From assembly GCA_965222655.1 (NCBI GenBank), contig CBDCUP010000020.1, forward strand, positions 186,001-250,000: a DNA stretch of 64,000 nt. The letters run 5' to 3'. A program made the translations under genes and the position numbers. Below are positions 53,699 through 63,141 of the stretch, in pieces. The DNA is from CAUZIZ01 sp965222655 (lineage in GTDB: Bacteria; Acidobacteriota; UBA6911; RPQK01; JAJDTT01). The notes beneath the pieces are model-generated. The model had not been told where the DNA came from. It saw nothing but the letters and a program-made list of their open reading frames with translations, and searched no databases. Position 1 is the first letter of the stretch, and each line of letters begins with the position of its first letter.

Positions 53699-53923
53699 GT
53701 ACCCCGGTTTGGGACGGGCGCGGCTTTCCGTGTCGGTTCGGTCTATCCGACCGCTGAGGCCCGCCAGGGGCTGAAGAAGGGAGATCAGGTCCGGTGGCTT
53801 GTTCCACCGCGCATGGCCCTGATCCTGGACGTGGCTCGATCGGGAAAACCACGGGCTGCGATTGTCGTCGCTCACGACAGCCGCCGAGGACAGTCCGGAA
53901 AACGATGCCCTCACCGCCAATAG
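53699..53923 (+). pseudogene. Unrecognised C-terminal gene fragment
   Basis: An open frame ending at TAG 53921-53923 reads GAAFRVGSVYPTAEARQGLK, KGDQVRWLVPPRMALILDVA. The pattern resembles the TOBE-like tail of an ABC transporter ATPase, but this is weak. It overlaps the beginning of the truncated amidohydrolase on the other strand and abuts the M50 gene, suggesting a recombination scar. Confidence 0.3.
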
Positions 53924-54615
53924 GCCCTGATCCCGTAGAGCACTACCGCAACCGAAAGGGCGCCGCAAACCAGGCCCCAGAACCAATAGGGTAGGAGCAG
54001 TGCCGCTGCGATCTGGCTGACGTCGGACGGCATGGCGCCGCTCGCGGTCTCAGCGGTCGGCGTGAAGAGGTAGTCGCCGCGGGAGAAGACCGAGAGCGCT
54101 AACTGCACCGCCAGGAGAATCAACACCAGCTGCGCGACCTCCCCCGAGGCCTTGCGGACGGTGAGCAAGCATCCTACGAGCAGCACAGCGACGAAGATGA
54201 AGCCGAAGAGGTTGCGCACCACCAGTAACAGGGCCAGAGCCAGAATCACCGTCAGCCCGATGAGCGCGCCGCGGGCGCCGCGGATCGTACGCCCGAGGGC
54301 GAAGCACGCGGCTGCTGCAACCGCGGGACCCACCAGACCGCCGGACGCCACCAAGGCACGGCTCAAGGCGCCAGCCTCGCCGCTCCACACCGCCATCCCC
54401 GAGCCGTCGGGCCACATTACGAAGCGGTGGAAGCTGCCGCCCACCAGGAGCGCCGAGACGCCGTGGCCCATCTCGTGGACCAGGGTCGACAACAGCATCA
54501 ACGGATAGGCTACGTAGCGGCCGTAAGGCACCACGTACAGGAGCACAGTGAGGACAACACTGGCGAGGAGCACAAGGCGGGCCCGCTGTGTCGACTTCAA
54601 TTGCAGTGTATTCAT
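53911..54615 (-). CDS. M50-type membrane metalloprotease
   Basis: A 234-residue integral membrane protein. TLVHEMGHGVSALLVGG carries HExxH near residue 47, inside a helix, as in M50/site-2-type proteases (the M50B-like soil family). Further helices include VGPAVAAAACFALG, LIGLTVILALALLLVVR, FGFIFVAVLLVGCLL and a final YWFWGLVCGALSVAVVLYG. The third metal ligand is not obvious. It may cleave membrane-bound regulators; target unknown. The start MNTLQLKSTQRARL is the only good one. Confidence 0.82.
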   Translation of the reverse strand: MNTLQLKSTQRARLVLLASVVLTVLLYVVPYGRYVAYPLMLLSTLVHEMGHGVSALLVGGSFHRFVMWPDGSGMAVWSGEAGALSRALVASGGLVGPAVAAAACFALGRTIRGARGALIGLTVILALALLLVVRNLFGFIFVAVLLVGCLLTVRKASGEVAQLVLILLAVQLALSVFSRGDYLFTPTAETASGAMPSDVSQIAAALLLPYWFWGLVCGALSVAVVLYGIRAYWR

Positions 54616-54807
54616 CCGTCAGACCTTTCTCGGGTCTTGTTGTAGATCAAGCCGACATCGAGCTAATAGAAACAATCGTCGCGCAAAGTGTCATTGATGA
54701 CCGCGCCGCGGCGCATTGTCAATTCTCAACCCCTTCGTTACCGTCTGAGACGATGTTCCCGTCCACTCCGGGCATCGTTTCGAGAAGACCGCTAGAATGG
54801 ACTGGAA

Positions 54808-55173
54808 TTGAACGTTGCCCGATTGGCGTCGATGAAGCCGGATGCGATTCTGATCAACACGTCGCGCGGCGCGCTAGTCGATGAGACCGCCCTCGTGACC
54901 GCCCTTCGAGAAGGCCGACTTGCGGGCGCAGGACTTGATACTTTCGAACAGATTGACGTGCACACAGAAGACGAATCGCCGCCGAACCATCCCCTGCTGC
55001 AGTTCGACAAGGTGATCTTCACACCGCACGTCGCCGCGTTTTCGCAGGAAGCTTCGCGAGACGTCGGAACGGGCGCCGTCGAAAATGTCGCCGCGGTGCT
55101 CGCTGGCCGCTGGCCGCCGCGCCACTGCGTCGTGAATCCGGAAGTCATTCCTCGATTCGAATTAGCCGGCTAG
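54808..55173 (+). pseudogene. C-terminal remnant of a D-2-hydroxyacid dehydrogenase
   Basis: The frame contains LASMKPDAILINTSRGALVD, LREGRLAGAGLDTFE, VIFTPHVAAFSQEASRD. These are the second half of the NAD domain with the catalytic Arg, Glu and His regions. The substrate domain and NAD Gly motif are absent. It starts abruptly near 54800, so it is a truncated gene distinct from the intact one at 21294. Confidence 0.75.
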
Positions 55174-55245
55174 TGCTGCGTCCCTGACCTGCCCCCTTCA
55201 AACGAGTCACGCGGCAGGAACAGAGTGGCGGGTCGGGTGATGAGG

Positions 55246-56376
55246 TCAACGAGAGCATCGGGATGCATCGACCGGCCAGGTGCTCATACCCTCTTTGTTC
55301 AAAACTACATATTCTCTTGCTAGATTGGCCACCGGACAGGCGTGATTGGGAATAATACGCACCTGCGACCCGATCGGGAGATCGTCCGGGCCACGTCCCA
55401 GTATGCCATGTTCCTCGGATACTTTTTCAACGATCATCGCATAGTCGGGATCCGGAAAGTGGTCTACCGGATAGGCTCTGCCGAAACCCCGTGTCCCGGT
55501 CATGCCATGCACACCCGCATCAGACGTCAGCGTCTTTGAACCGGAGTCTGTGATCAGATAAGTATCGTTCTTACTGATAACGGTGGCGAGCACGCTGAGT
55601 GAAACATCTTCCACGCGTGCAACACCCGCATTTATCGGCAACATATCGAGAAAGACGTAATTCCCTGGACGTATTTCGGTAATGCCCTCGAAGGAGCCGG
55701 CTCCGAGTACGGCTGGTGTCGCTCCAACCGAGATTTCCGGTACCGGGATGCCCTGCCCCATCAATGTTTCCCGGACTTTGAGCATGAGCTGCCTTTCCTG
55801 TTCGGCAATCCCGCCGACCGCTTCTCGTGATTGGGCGGCATAAGCGTGGCCGGCGTGAGAGAGAATCCCCCGAAAATCGAGATCGGAGGCTTCATGAATG
55901 CGTTTCGCCAGGGGAATGAGTTCTCTATCATCTTCCTGAAGGCCGCAGCGGTGTAAACCCACATCGATTTTTATGAGAATACCCACCGGACCAGACGCCG
56001 CGGAACATCCTGCGGAAATAACCTCATAGCCCGCCTGTGAATCTACTACGATTCGAATCTCTTCACCGGATGCAGCTGAAGAGAACAACCGTGTGAGTTT
56101 TTTGGGTGAAATAACGGGTCTCGCGATGGTTATGGATTTGAACCCGCCCGCCAAAAAGACACAAGCCTCATCCACCGTTGCTACTGTGATGCCACTCGCG
56201 CCTAGCGCAATCTGGCGTCTTCCGATTTCCAGTGATTTATGTGTCTTTACATGGGGACGGAGTTGGACACGATGCTGATCGGCCAGTTGCTGCATCGCAT
56301 TCAGATTGGCATCTAATTTGGCCTGATCGAGGATTACGGCCGGTGTTTCGATTTGGGTGATTGAGGATTGCGACAT
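55246..56376 (-). CDS. D-threonine aldolase-like PLP enzyme (alanine racemase fold)
   Basis: A 376-residue protein. ETPAVILDQAKLDANLNAMQ and LRPHVKTHKS place the PLP Lys near residue 45. IDVGLHRCG, RGILSHAGHAYA, SVGATPAV and IRPGNYVFLDM are barrel strands of the family. The C-terminal beta domain has DSGSKTLTSD and a likely metal site in the closing VRIIPNHACPVANLA (His and Cys). The family splits D-3-hydroxyamino acids using PLP and a divalent metal; D-serine dehydratase-like activity is an alternative. Confidence 0.9.
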   Translation of the reverse strand: MSQSSITQIETPAVILDQAKLDANLNAMQQLADQHRVQLRPHVKTHKSLEIGRRQIALGASGITVATVDEACVFLAGGFKSITIARPVISPKKLTRLFSSAASGEEIRIVVDSQAGYEVISAGCSAASGPVGILIKIDVGLHRCGLQEDDRELIPLAKRIHEASDLDFRGILSHAGHAYAAQSREAVGGIAEQERQLMLKVRETLMGQGIPVPEISVGATPAVLGAGSFEGITEIRPGNYVFLDMLPINAGVARVEDVSLSVLATVISKNDTYLITDSGSKTLTSDAGVHGMTGTRGFGRAYPVDHFPDPDYAMIVEKVSEEHGILGRGPDDLPIGSQVRIIPNHACPVANLAREYVVLNKEGMSTWPVDASRCSR

Positions 56377-56732
56377 ATGATCACCGTCAGATATCTACAC
56401 CGGATCGCTGCATATGATCCCGGATGATTTCGTTCATATCGTCTTCGCCCCAGTCACCATCATCGCGGAACCGGGTTACAATCGCTTCAGTCGTCCCCCT
56501 AATTCTACGGGGACCAGTGAATCGCAAGGATCGACCGTTTCTGAAAAAAAGATCGCGGAGACGATGATCGACGAGACCCACCCTCTCGACCAACAGCCCG
56601 CGCGGCGGGTCGCCCGACACAGGGTTCCTTCCCTGCCCGCCACACCTTGACTCGCAGACATCCCCAATATCGCGGCGTTGAACTCCAGACTGCCTTGCCT
56701 GGCAGGTAGGCTCATCCATAGGAACCAGTCAT
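56377..56732 (-). other. Intergenic region with unrecognised ORF remnant
   Basis: The minus strand has an open frame of 110 codons (56387-56719) whose last part, VTRFRDDGDWGEDDMNEIIR, looks protein-like but fits no family I recognise. No signal or ribosome site supports a start. It may be the end of a lost catabolic enzyme next to the D-threonine-aldolase-like gene. Confidence 0.3.
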
Positions 56733-57848
56733 CTACTCGGGCTTGATGAAGAAGACGTATTCGTTGGCGTCGACTCCCTTGTAGTTGATGCTGTATTGCA
56801 CCATTAATTCATCGGGGACATCGTCGTCGTAGGTGTGAACCCGACAGTTGGTGCTGTACCCATCGCCGTTTCCGGTATCGCTACTGACGATGATTCCACT
56901 GCCCCAGTTCTCGCCGTCGGAGGATTGGTATAGAACGAATCGTTCTGCTCCCTCACCCTTGCTCCCTGATCTCCCGTGAAGATAGTACCGGCCCCCGATA
57001 TAGCCCAGCTCGGGGTCGCGGACCTTTTTGTCGACCCGGGCCTTCCTCTGTTCGCTCCAGGTACGACCCTGGTCCGTGCTGATGCAGTAGGAAAAATGGT
57101 ATTCGTCGTCGGAGTCGTAGGCCCCGGCCAGAAGGCCTCCATCTTTCATGAACGTCAAGGCTCCATACCATTTCTTGTCTTCAAGCGAGAGGGCACTGCG
57201 CTTCTGCCAGGATCGCCCGTCGTCGGTACTGACGTACAGGATGTGGGGCCCCCCGGCTGAGTCGTACACGATGTAGTTGGTGCTCCCGTCTACTGCCGTG
57301 GCAACGGGATAACCGATATGGGGCCCGTCGACAGACTCATACGTCGTCCAGCTGACACCCTGGTCGAAGCTCCTCATGAATCCGCTCAGGCTACGAGTGC
57401 CCTCTCCAAAATGGGTGATGAAGAGGACCACCGTTCCCTTCCGGGTGACCAGGCCCGCCTCAACCCAGGCCGGCCGACCGGGGTCTCTCTGATAGGCCTC
57501 GAATGAGTAGGGGAACCTGTTGTACATCTTCCAGCTTTCGCCGCCATCTCGACTCACAGCATACTCGCTCCAACCATCCAGATTGTGGTCGCTCGTATTC
57601 GTATTGAACGCAACAATCTGACCGTTGGGATACTCCAGGCACACGGGTCCGCCGTGAGAATTTCTACCGGGAAAATCGTGCTCGAGATCGGATACGATCG
57701 TCCCGAAAACGCGATCACCCAGCTTCGTCGAAGGATCATGGTCGTAGATAAGAGCCCCATCGATGGATTCCCTGTCCTGGGCGAAGGCGGTGCCCGCGGC
57801 TAACCCGAAGAGGCAGAGGACGGTTACAGCCTGTTTTCTGATGTTCAT
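56733..57848 (-). CDS. Secreted sialidase-like (exo-alpha-sialidase family) protein
   Basis: A 371-residue protein with signal peptide (KQAVTVLCLFGLAAGTAFAQ). The propeller has Asp-boxes VSRDGGESWKMYNRF, VSTDDGRSWQKRSAL, ISTDQGRTWSEQRKA and QSSDGENWGS. The region NSHGGPVCLEYPNGQIVAF resembles the first blade. The classical sialidase Arg triad is not certain, so glycan binding or another glycosidase activity remains possible. It stands at the head of a cluster of similar genes. Confidence 0.8.
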   Translation of the reverse strand: MNIRKQAVTVLCLFGLAAGTAFAQDRESIDGALIYDHDPSTKLGDRVFGTIVSDLEHDFPGRNSHGGPVCLEYPNGQIVAFNTNTSDHNLDGWSEYAVSRDGGESWKMYNRFPYSFEAYQRDPGRPAWVEAGLVTRKGTVVLFITHFGEGTRSLSGFMRSFDQGVSWTTYESVDGPHIGYPVATAVDGSTNYIVYDSAGGPHILYVSTDDGRSWQKRSALSLEDKKWYGALTFMKDGGLLAGAYDSDDEYHFSYCISTDQGRTWSEQRKARVDKKVRDPELGYIGGRYYLHGRSGSKGEGAERFVLYQSSDGENWGSGIIVSSDTGNGDGYSTNCRVHTYDDDVPDELMVQYSINYKGVDANEYVFFIKPE

Positions 57849-58052
57849 GTGTCGCTCCCTCGTCTTTTTCCGACTGGAGTTTCGCTGTCTCGACTCGGGT
57901 TGGAGAGTATCACTCCCACTGACGACTTACCAACGGGACGCAGAGGAGAGACATTGTCAGATCCGGCGCTAGAGAATGGCAGCGGAGGACCTCGTATGAG
58001 ATTTCGTGAGACGAGGGGCAGGAGGGATTGGGGGTGGTCTCCGCGACTCTGC

Positions 58053-59576
58053 TCACCTCGATATGAAACGCAAGGAATAGAGATCAGCATCACGGATCAC
58101 GAATCGCAATCGAACCGGCCTCCCGGCAAGTTTCCCAACGTCCGTGCCCTTTGCTCGCCAGCGCACCGCATACTCGAGTGAGTCGCCAAAGATCTCCTTG
58201 CAATCAGCCAGCGAGTAACCTTCGAGGGGCTCGCCCTCGGCGTTTTGAATCTCGACGTGGACGGATCCTCCAGCGGAGGTTGCGAGGTTGAGACTGAGTG
58301 TATCCCCACTGAAAGTGAGAGGTTTCGTGACAAACTCGCCTCCCTCCAGCGGAGCGAATACTGAGGCGAAGCCATCGATGCGCAGGGTGTATCGCCGCAG
58401 CCGCGATGTCACGCCGGTAAAGTAGCTTTCTGTCGCATACAAAGAAAGTTCCCGCGGCGAATCGTCGTCGGTCGAGTCCGTCTCCACCACCTGCCAGGCG
58501 ATGTAGTTGTCTCCGTACGACCAGTTGTGTCGGGTTCGCAGCCCGGGGCGAATAAACGCCTCGTTCCAACGCTTGAAATTCAATCCGTCTCGACTCGCCA
58601 TGAACAATGCGTCGGTGACGACACTACCGTAACGAGGGACCATCTTGGCGCGTTGTTCGCGCAGACTGCGAGATGGCAGAAGACTTGTCGCATCAATCCA
58701 ACCTCGATCGACGTAGCGAGACGGGAAACCGATGAGAATATGCTTGGCGCGGTAGTAGGGTTTGATCTGATTCGTGTAGAGCGCCTCCTTGGGTGACCCC
58801 GGATACTGGAGCCACTCGCGCTCGCTCCAATGGATGTAGTCATCTGACGTGGACAGCATTATGTCGCGGCGGCCTTCATCGAAATCACGGATGTAGGCAC
58901 GGTACTTGCCGATGTTCGGATCCCAGAATGCTGTGTTCTGGGTATCGAACGGATGGCCCGTCATGACGGGTTTCTGGTCGTTGTAGCAGGACCAGTGAAT
59001 CCCGTCGGGAGACTTGAGCACGTAGAGGCCAGGTGGATTGCGACCAAACCCCAGGCCTTTGTATTTCTCGCCGTCCCGAGCCTCGGGATTCGTGTCCTTG
59101 AAGACCGAAAATTCATGACATTCGCTGCCGTTCATCTCCCCGAGCACGATGTTGTTGGCCTTCGACCCTTCGTACTCCACGAGTCCCAACTCTGGTTTCT
59201 CCCAGCTGATACCGTCCTTGCTTTCGGCATAGCAGATGACGAGCGGATGGCCCTTGTTGTCACCAAGGGCGGTTTGCCAGCCATGGTAATACATGCGATA
59301 CCGTCCGCCGTCTTTGTAATCCGGATCATGGAACACGGTATGGTAGTTGCCCATATTCCCTTCCCAGGGCGCATCATGCAGGAGAGCGATCTCCCGGCGA
59401 ACAGGATGATGAAGGCGTTGCGTTGCAGCCCCCGACAGCGAGTCGATTAAATGATCATCGACCATCAACTCACGCCGAGAACCCAGGTCGATCGTGCTGG
59501 CTGCGGATGCTTCTGAGAGCACCGGAGTACCGATGAGCATCAACGCCACGATGAGTCTTGCGGAATTGGACATCAT
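58053..59576 (-). CDS. Secreted glycan-active propeller protein, paralogue of 28014-29495
   Basis: A 507-residue protein with signal peptide (SARLIVALMLIGTPVLSEAS). It shares with its paralogue the start IDLGSRRELMVDDHLIDS, the APWEGNMGNYHTVFHDPDY blade, SKDGISWEKPELGLVEYEGS, SPDGIHWSCYND and SRDGLNFKRWNEA. The end, GRPVRLRFVIRDADLYSLRF, is almost identical. GH32/43-like fold inferred; activity unknown. It lies between sialidase-like genes, so both copies sit in glycan loci. Confidence 0.78.
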   Translation of the reverse strand: MMSNSARLIVALMLIGTPVLSEASAASTIDLGSRRELMVDDHLIDSLSGAATQRLHHPVRREIALLHDAPWEGNMGNYHTVFHDPDYKDGGRYRMYYHGWQTALGDNKGHPLVICYAESKDGISWEKPELGLVEYEGSKANNIVLGEMNGSECHEFSVFKDTNPEARDGEKYKGLGFGRNPPGLYVLKSPDGIHWSCYNDQKPVMTGHPFDTQNTAFWDPNIGKYRAYIRDFDEGRRDIMLSTSDDYIHWSEREWLQYPGSPKEALYTNQIKPYYRAKHILIGFPSRYVDRGWIDATSLLPSRSLREQRAKMVPRYGSVVTDALFMASRDGLNFKRWNEAFIRPGLRTRHNWSYGDNYIAWQVVETDSTDDDSPRELSLYATESYFTGVTSRLRRYTLRIDGFASVFAPLEGGEFVTKPLTFSGDTLSLNLATSAGGSVHVEIQNAEGEPLEGYSLADCKEIFGDSLEYAVRWRAKGTDVGKLAGRPVRLRFVIRDADLYSLRFISR

Positions 59577-59669
59577 GATTGACCTATCTCCTCAGTTACG
59601 CTTCGGGTGGTCTGGACTGCGTCGGGTGGTCTGGACTGCGTCGATCCGCACCATCGGCTGACTCCCCTT

Positions 59670-60785
59670 TCAGAGTCCGGTCTCCACTCGCAGGCGGGCG
59701 AGCTCGATGTCCGAGTTTCCGTCGACGAAGGTCGTGTAGTAGGCCGCCAGAACATGGTCTTCACCATCGAGAATCATGCTCGGATAGGCGCAGTCCCGTG
59801 AGCCTGTCGGGGAGACGTAGAGCGGCTCGTTCTCTGTCCAGGTCGCTCCGTCGTCACCCGAGAGGGCCATTCCGATGCCCACCTGAGCGTTCGGTCGCAC
59901 CTGCCGGTAGGCGAAAAGAATGTGACCCGACGCTAGCATCAATAAGCTCGGGCACTGGCCGAAGAGGTCGAGCTTTTCCGCAGGGCTCCAGGTCTTGCCC
60001 CGGTCGGTCGAGTAACTGCGGTAGGTCTCCTCGCCACTGCGGATCATGCTGAGCAGTCGACCGTCTCGGAGCTCTACGATGTCCCGTTCGTCTTGCAGGT
60101 ACTGGGCGATCGTACACCACTCGGGCCACGTTTCTCCATTGTCGTGGGAGACGAAGTATCCGACGCGCCAATAATCCTCCCCTTCTTTCCGTGCACCACC
60201 GCCCTGCCAGAGCATCCCGTCGATTTCGACCAGGCGTCCGTATTGGTTCTGCCACGCCCAACCTGTTTGAGGGCCGATTTCCCGCCTCGTCCAAGTGCGC
60301 CCTCGATCGTCGCTTCGTAAATTGAAGACGCGGAACTCGATGTTGCCACGCTGGCCCTTTTCCACATGGCGTACACACTGCGCCGGGGCCAGAACCCTGC
60401 CGTCGGGGAGTTGCAACGGCCCGTGGTGGGCTCCGGCTCCCCAGCCTGGCTCCTGGAGGATCGTCTCGGGCTCGGACCAGGTCGTCCCCTCGTCGGAGGA
60501 GTGCGTCACCTTCACCACAGAGTCATCGGTCTTCCAATGATTGTTCCCCTCTCGGTAGAGAACCAGGAGTGTCCCGTCGTCGAGACGGGTCAGGCCCGGA
60601 AATGCACGGTGACGCACGGGTCCGGACGCCACGGAAAGGCGCTTCTCCACACTGACAGAAACCCTTCCGCCAGCGGTGCGATGCTGCCCGCTGCTACATC
60701 CGCCGAGGCCGTAGCCGGCCATGACCCCGATTGCTGTGGTTCGTAAGAATTCCCGGCGATCCGGTGGTGAAAGTTCGCGTTTCAC
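59670..60785 (-). CDS. Sialidase-like protein with twin-arginine signal
   Basis: A 371-residue protein. The N-terminus DRREFLRTTAIGVMAGYG is a Tat signal with a possible lipobox (YGLGGCSS). Propeller blades include TRLDDGTLLVLYREG, HSSDEGTTWSEPETIL, RSDDRGRTWTRREIG, VSHDNGETWPEWCTI, STDRGKTWSPAEKLD and SGDDGATWTENEPLY. Family known for sialidases and related exo-hydrolases acting on exported substrates; here exported folded through Tat. Substrate unknown. Confidence 0.83.
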   Translation of the reverse strand: MKRELSPPDRREFLRTTAIGVMAGYGLGGCSSGQHRTAGGRVSVSVEKRLSVASGPVRHRAFPGLTRLDDGTLLVLYREGNNHWKTDDSVVKVTHSSDEGTTWSEPETILQEPGWGAGAHHGPLQLPDGRVLAPAQCVRHVEKGQRGNIEFRVFNLRSDDRGRTWTRREIGPQTGWAWQNQYGRLVEIDGMLWQGGGARKEGEDYWRVGYFVSHDNGETWPEWCTIAQYLQDERDIVELRDGRLLSMIRSGEETYRSYSTDRGKTWSPAEKLDLFGQCPSLLMLASGHILFAYRQVRPNAQVGIGMALSGDDGATWTENEPLYVSPTGSRDCAYPSMILDGEDHVLAAYYTTFVDGNSDIELARLRVETGL

Positions 60786-61142
60786 TTGCGGCTACTCTTC
60801 TCTTTTCTTCGCTTGGAGTCCGGCGCTTGGGGGAACACCCGATTCCTGGTGCCTCAAGAACTCATTCCGCCTTTGCATGAGTCACTTTTCGAGCGTACGA
60901 CTGAGCGCCCCGGACCTGCATGATGCCGAGTTTTCTGGCCACCCCCACCAATCTCTCTGCCGCCGCGTGGTCACGGCGAGTGTAGCCGTCAACACGAGGT
61001 TCGGCAAGCGCGGGCCGCAAAAGGAGGATCCGACCACCAGAGACGAGTTGACGCCACCCAGGCATCCTTCGATTGCCGAAGAGCAAAGGGTCCAGTGACC
61101 AAAGAGCCGGTGGTCTGGACAGTTTCAGTCGTACCTCTCGCG
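60786..61142. other. Intergenic region
   Basis: About 360 bp between two sialidase-like genes on the minus strand. Short frames show no family features and no clear hairpin is seen; it should contain the promoter of the 59670-60785 gene. Confidence 0.4.
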
Positions 61143-62288
61143 TCAATCTGAGATTTTCAGATCGGCCATATAGACGGCGGTAATCTCGTGGCCGGTGGCG
61201 GCCTTTTCGTGAGAGGAATACCAGGACATGAGGGCCCGAGTTGGGCTCAATTCCACAAACCCGGGATAGGAAGTGTCTCCACCACTGGGTAGTTCTGCGA
61301 ATTCGAGAAGCCGATCGTCTACGAGCCAGTACATAGCGGTCTTCGATCCTCGGCTTTCGGTGCGCTTTCGCCCACCTACGACGTAACGGTTGCCCCATCG
61401 AGCCAGCAGCGGTCCACCAACATATCGATCCAGTTCCTTGCGCTCCCATTCGATATAAGGTGGGGAGGAGCGACAGAGCTGGGCACTGCTACTCCCCGGC
61501 CGGCGAGCAACGGCCACTATGCTGCCATCCTCTTCGAACAGGAACGCGGTCTCGTCTCCTTCGATCTCCTGGAAGAAGGCACGTTTCCTCCAGACGAGTC
61601 CGTCATCGCTCTCGAGCATCACCGATTCAATCTCTCGACCATATCCTCGAGGGGTCATTGCAAATCTGATCTTCCGACGTCCGCAGAGATACGCTTTGCT
61701 GCCGAAACTGTTCGCCCGCCAGATGTAGTGGCCAAGGGTACCTTCGAGCAAAGCCGGAGCCTGCCAATCCCGGCCATTCGAGGACCATACTGCGTAACCA
61801 AGCTGATCGTTGAGGTCGAGGTTTTCGCTGCATCGCTTCTGTCCCTTGCAGTACCACGTCCCCGAATAGACGAATAGCTTGTTCTTGAAGATCAGGAAAT
61901 GGGGGTCGCGAGTGTCCCGATCCTCAACGCGAAAGCGGTGCACCTGCTCCCATTGGAGCGCGTCTTCACTGGCGAGGACGATGACCGAGGCCGAGGAATG
62001 GACGGCGTGGCCCTCAGGGCAGCTGCGAAAGGTGAGATAGTACCTGTCCTGGAATCGGACGAGGTCGGTGAAGGCATTGTGTTCGCCATTGTGGAAGACC
62101 CGCCGAATGTTGAAAACCTCGACTTGGGGCTGAGATGCGGCACCAATGGGTGCCAGAATCAGAGCCGAGGCAAAGGCGACTGCCAGACTCCTTCTCAAGG
62201 CTAAAGCCGTCACTCCAACCCAGGATAGAAGGAGAGTCCTGAATGATGGATGAGATGCCCTCCGCGGCTGCTCTTCGCTAGTGTTCAC
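61143..62288 (-). CDS. Secreted propeller protein, sialidase-like
   Basis: A 381-residue protein with a long N-terminal signal or anchor (LAVAFASALILAPIGAAS). Blades include NIRRVFHNGEHNAFTDLVRF, DRYYLTFRSCPEGH, SEDALQWEQVHRF, SNGRDWQAPALLEG, ESDDGLVWRKRAFFQ, ending LMSWYSSHEKAATGHEI. It is related to exo-sialidase and GH-like five- or six-blade propellers. Which start is used (MNTSEEQ at 62288 or a later codon nearer the signal) is unclear. Activity unknown. Confidence 0.72.
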   Translation of the reverse strand: MNTSEEQPRRASHPSFRTLLLSWVGVTALALRRSLAVAFASALILAPIGAASQPQVEVFNIRRVFHNGEHNAFTDLVRFQDRYYLTFRSCPEGHAVHSSASVIVLASEDALQWEQVHRFRVEDRDTRDPHFLIFKNKLFVYSGTWYCKGQKRCSENLDLNDQLGYAVWSSNGRDWQAPALLEGTLGHYIWRANSFGSKAYLCGRRKIRFAMTPRGYGREIESVMLESDDGLVWRKRAFFQEIEGDETAFLFEEDGSIVAVARRPGSSSAQLCRSSPPYIEWERKELDRYVGGPLLARWGNRYVVGGRKRTESRGSKTAMYWLVDDRLLEFAELPSGGDTSYPGFVELSPTRALMSWYSSHEKAATGHEITAVYMADLKISD

Positions 62289-62451
62289 TTCCCCACCCTT
62301 TCAATCTTCCGGGATCGGATACGTGGGGCGATCTCTTCACGATTGGTAATCCCGCGCTCTGATCATATTGTTCCTGGACGAAACCCGGGTAATTGGTGAC
62401 GACCGCCGCCTGATTTGACAATGCCCAGCGGAGTCTCGCAAGAGTGTGACC

Positions 62452-62718
62452 CTACTCGTAGTGAGTCCAAAGTCGCAGCACCTTCACGATGCCGCTTTCC
62501 TCAAGGACCTGGTACACGAGTCGGCGCTGAATATTGATCCGGCGCGAGTACGCTCCCGACAGATCTCCAATCAACTTCTCGAAAGGGGGAGGTCTCCGAT
62601 ATGGATCCTCTCCGAGGAGTTCCAGGAGTCGTTCAGCCTGGGGTTTCAAGCCCGCCGCTGCCAGCTTCTTGACGTCCCGCCGTGCCTGGCGAGTATAGAC
62701 AACCCTCCATTTCACCAA
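62452..62718 (-). CDS. yoeB: Txe/YoeB-type toxin
   Basis: An 88-residue RelE-fold toxin: VVYTRQARRDVKKLAAAGLK, PPPFEKLIGDLSGAYSRRIN and IQRRLVYQVLEESGIVKVLR, closing LWTHYE. The Glu, Arg, His and Tyr of YoeB (SRRIN..HRLVYxV..HY) are present with the usual spacing. It cuts mRNA on the ribosome. It overlaps its antitoxin by seven bases and looks intact. Confidence 0.9.
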   Translation of the reverse strand: MVKWRVVYTRQARRDVKKLAAAGLKPQAERLLELLGEDPYRRPPPFEKLIGDLSGAYSRRINIQRRLVYQVLEESGIVKVLRLWTHYE

Positions 62719-62954
62719 CCGGGGTCCTTAGAACACTCCTCCAATGGGGTCTCAAGGCCCTGGTGGATCGACTCACGCATACCCGGAACCGAAAGAAGGA
62801 AGAGAGTCTCCTGGATGGCACGCCAATCCTCTGCGGAAACCAGAACCGCATTTCCCCGCTTGGACGTGATCTCAATCGGCTCGTGCCCCTGCGTTACCTC
62901 GTCCAAGAGCTGATAAAGACGAGACCTTGCCTGGGTTGCGTTCAGCGTCGTCAT
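62712..62954 (-). CDS. yefM: YefM/Phd-type antitoxin
   Basis: An 80-residue antitoxin: MTTLNATQARSRLYQLLDEV, then EITSKRGNAVLVSAEDWRAI and a disordered C-terminal tail. Canonical YefM fold, overlapping yoeB. The start codon lies next to CGTACGTGATAGCGTACGCT, a dyad-like upstream element (62952-62975) that is a good candidate for its operator. Confidence 0.9.
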   Translation of the reverse strand: MTTLNATQARSRLYQLLDEVTQGHEPIEITSKRGNAVLVSAEDWRAIQETLFLLSVPGMRESIHQGLETPLEECSKDPGW

Positions 62955-63141
62955 CGTACGTGATAGCGTACGCTAACGCCGACCGGGTTGTCAATCCGAG
63001 ACCACGTTCGATACCGGTTCGGTTCGGACGTTTGCCGCCCGGGTCGCCAAGATGCCCTGATCCTGGCAGAATTGAGCCCGGCGAACCGGATCCCCAGAGG
63101 CTCCAGAGATGGTTGTCCGAAAAGAGCAGCGAAAAGAAACC

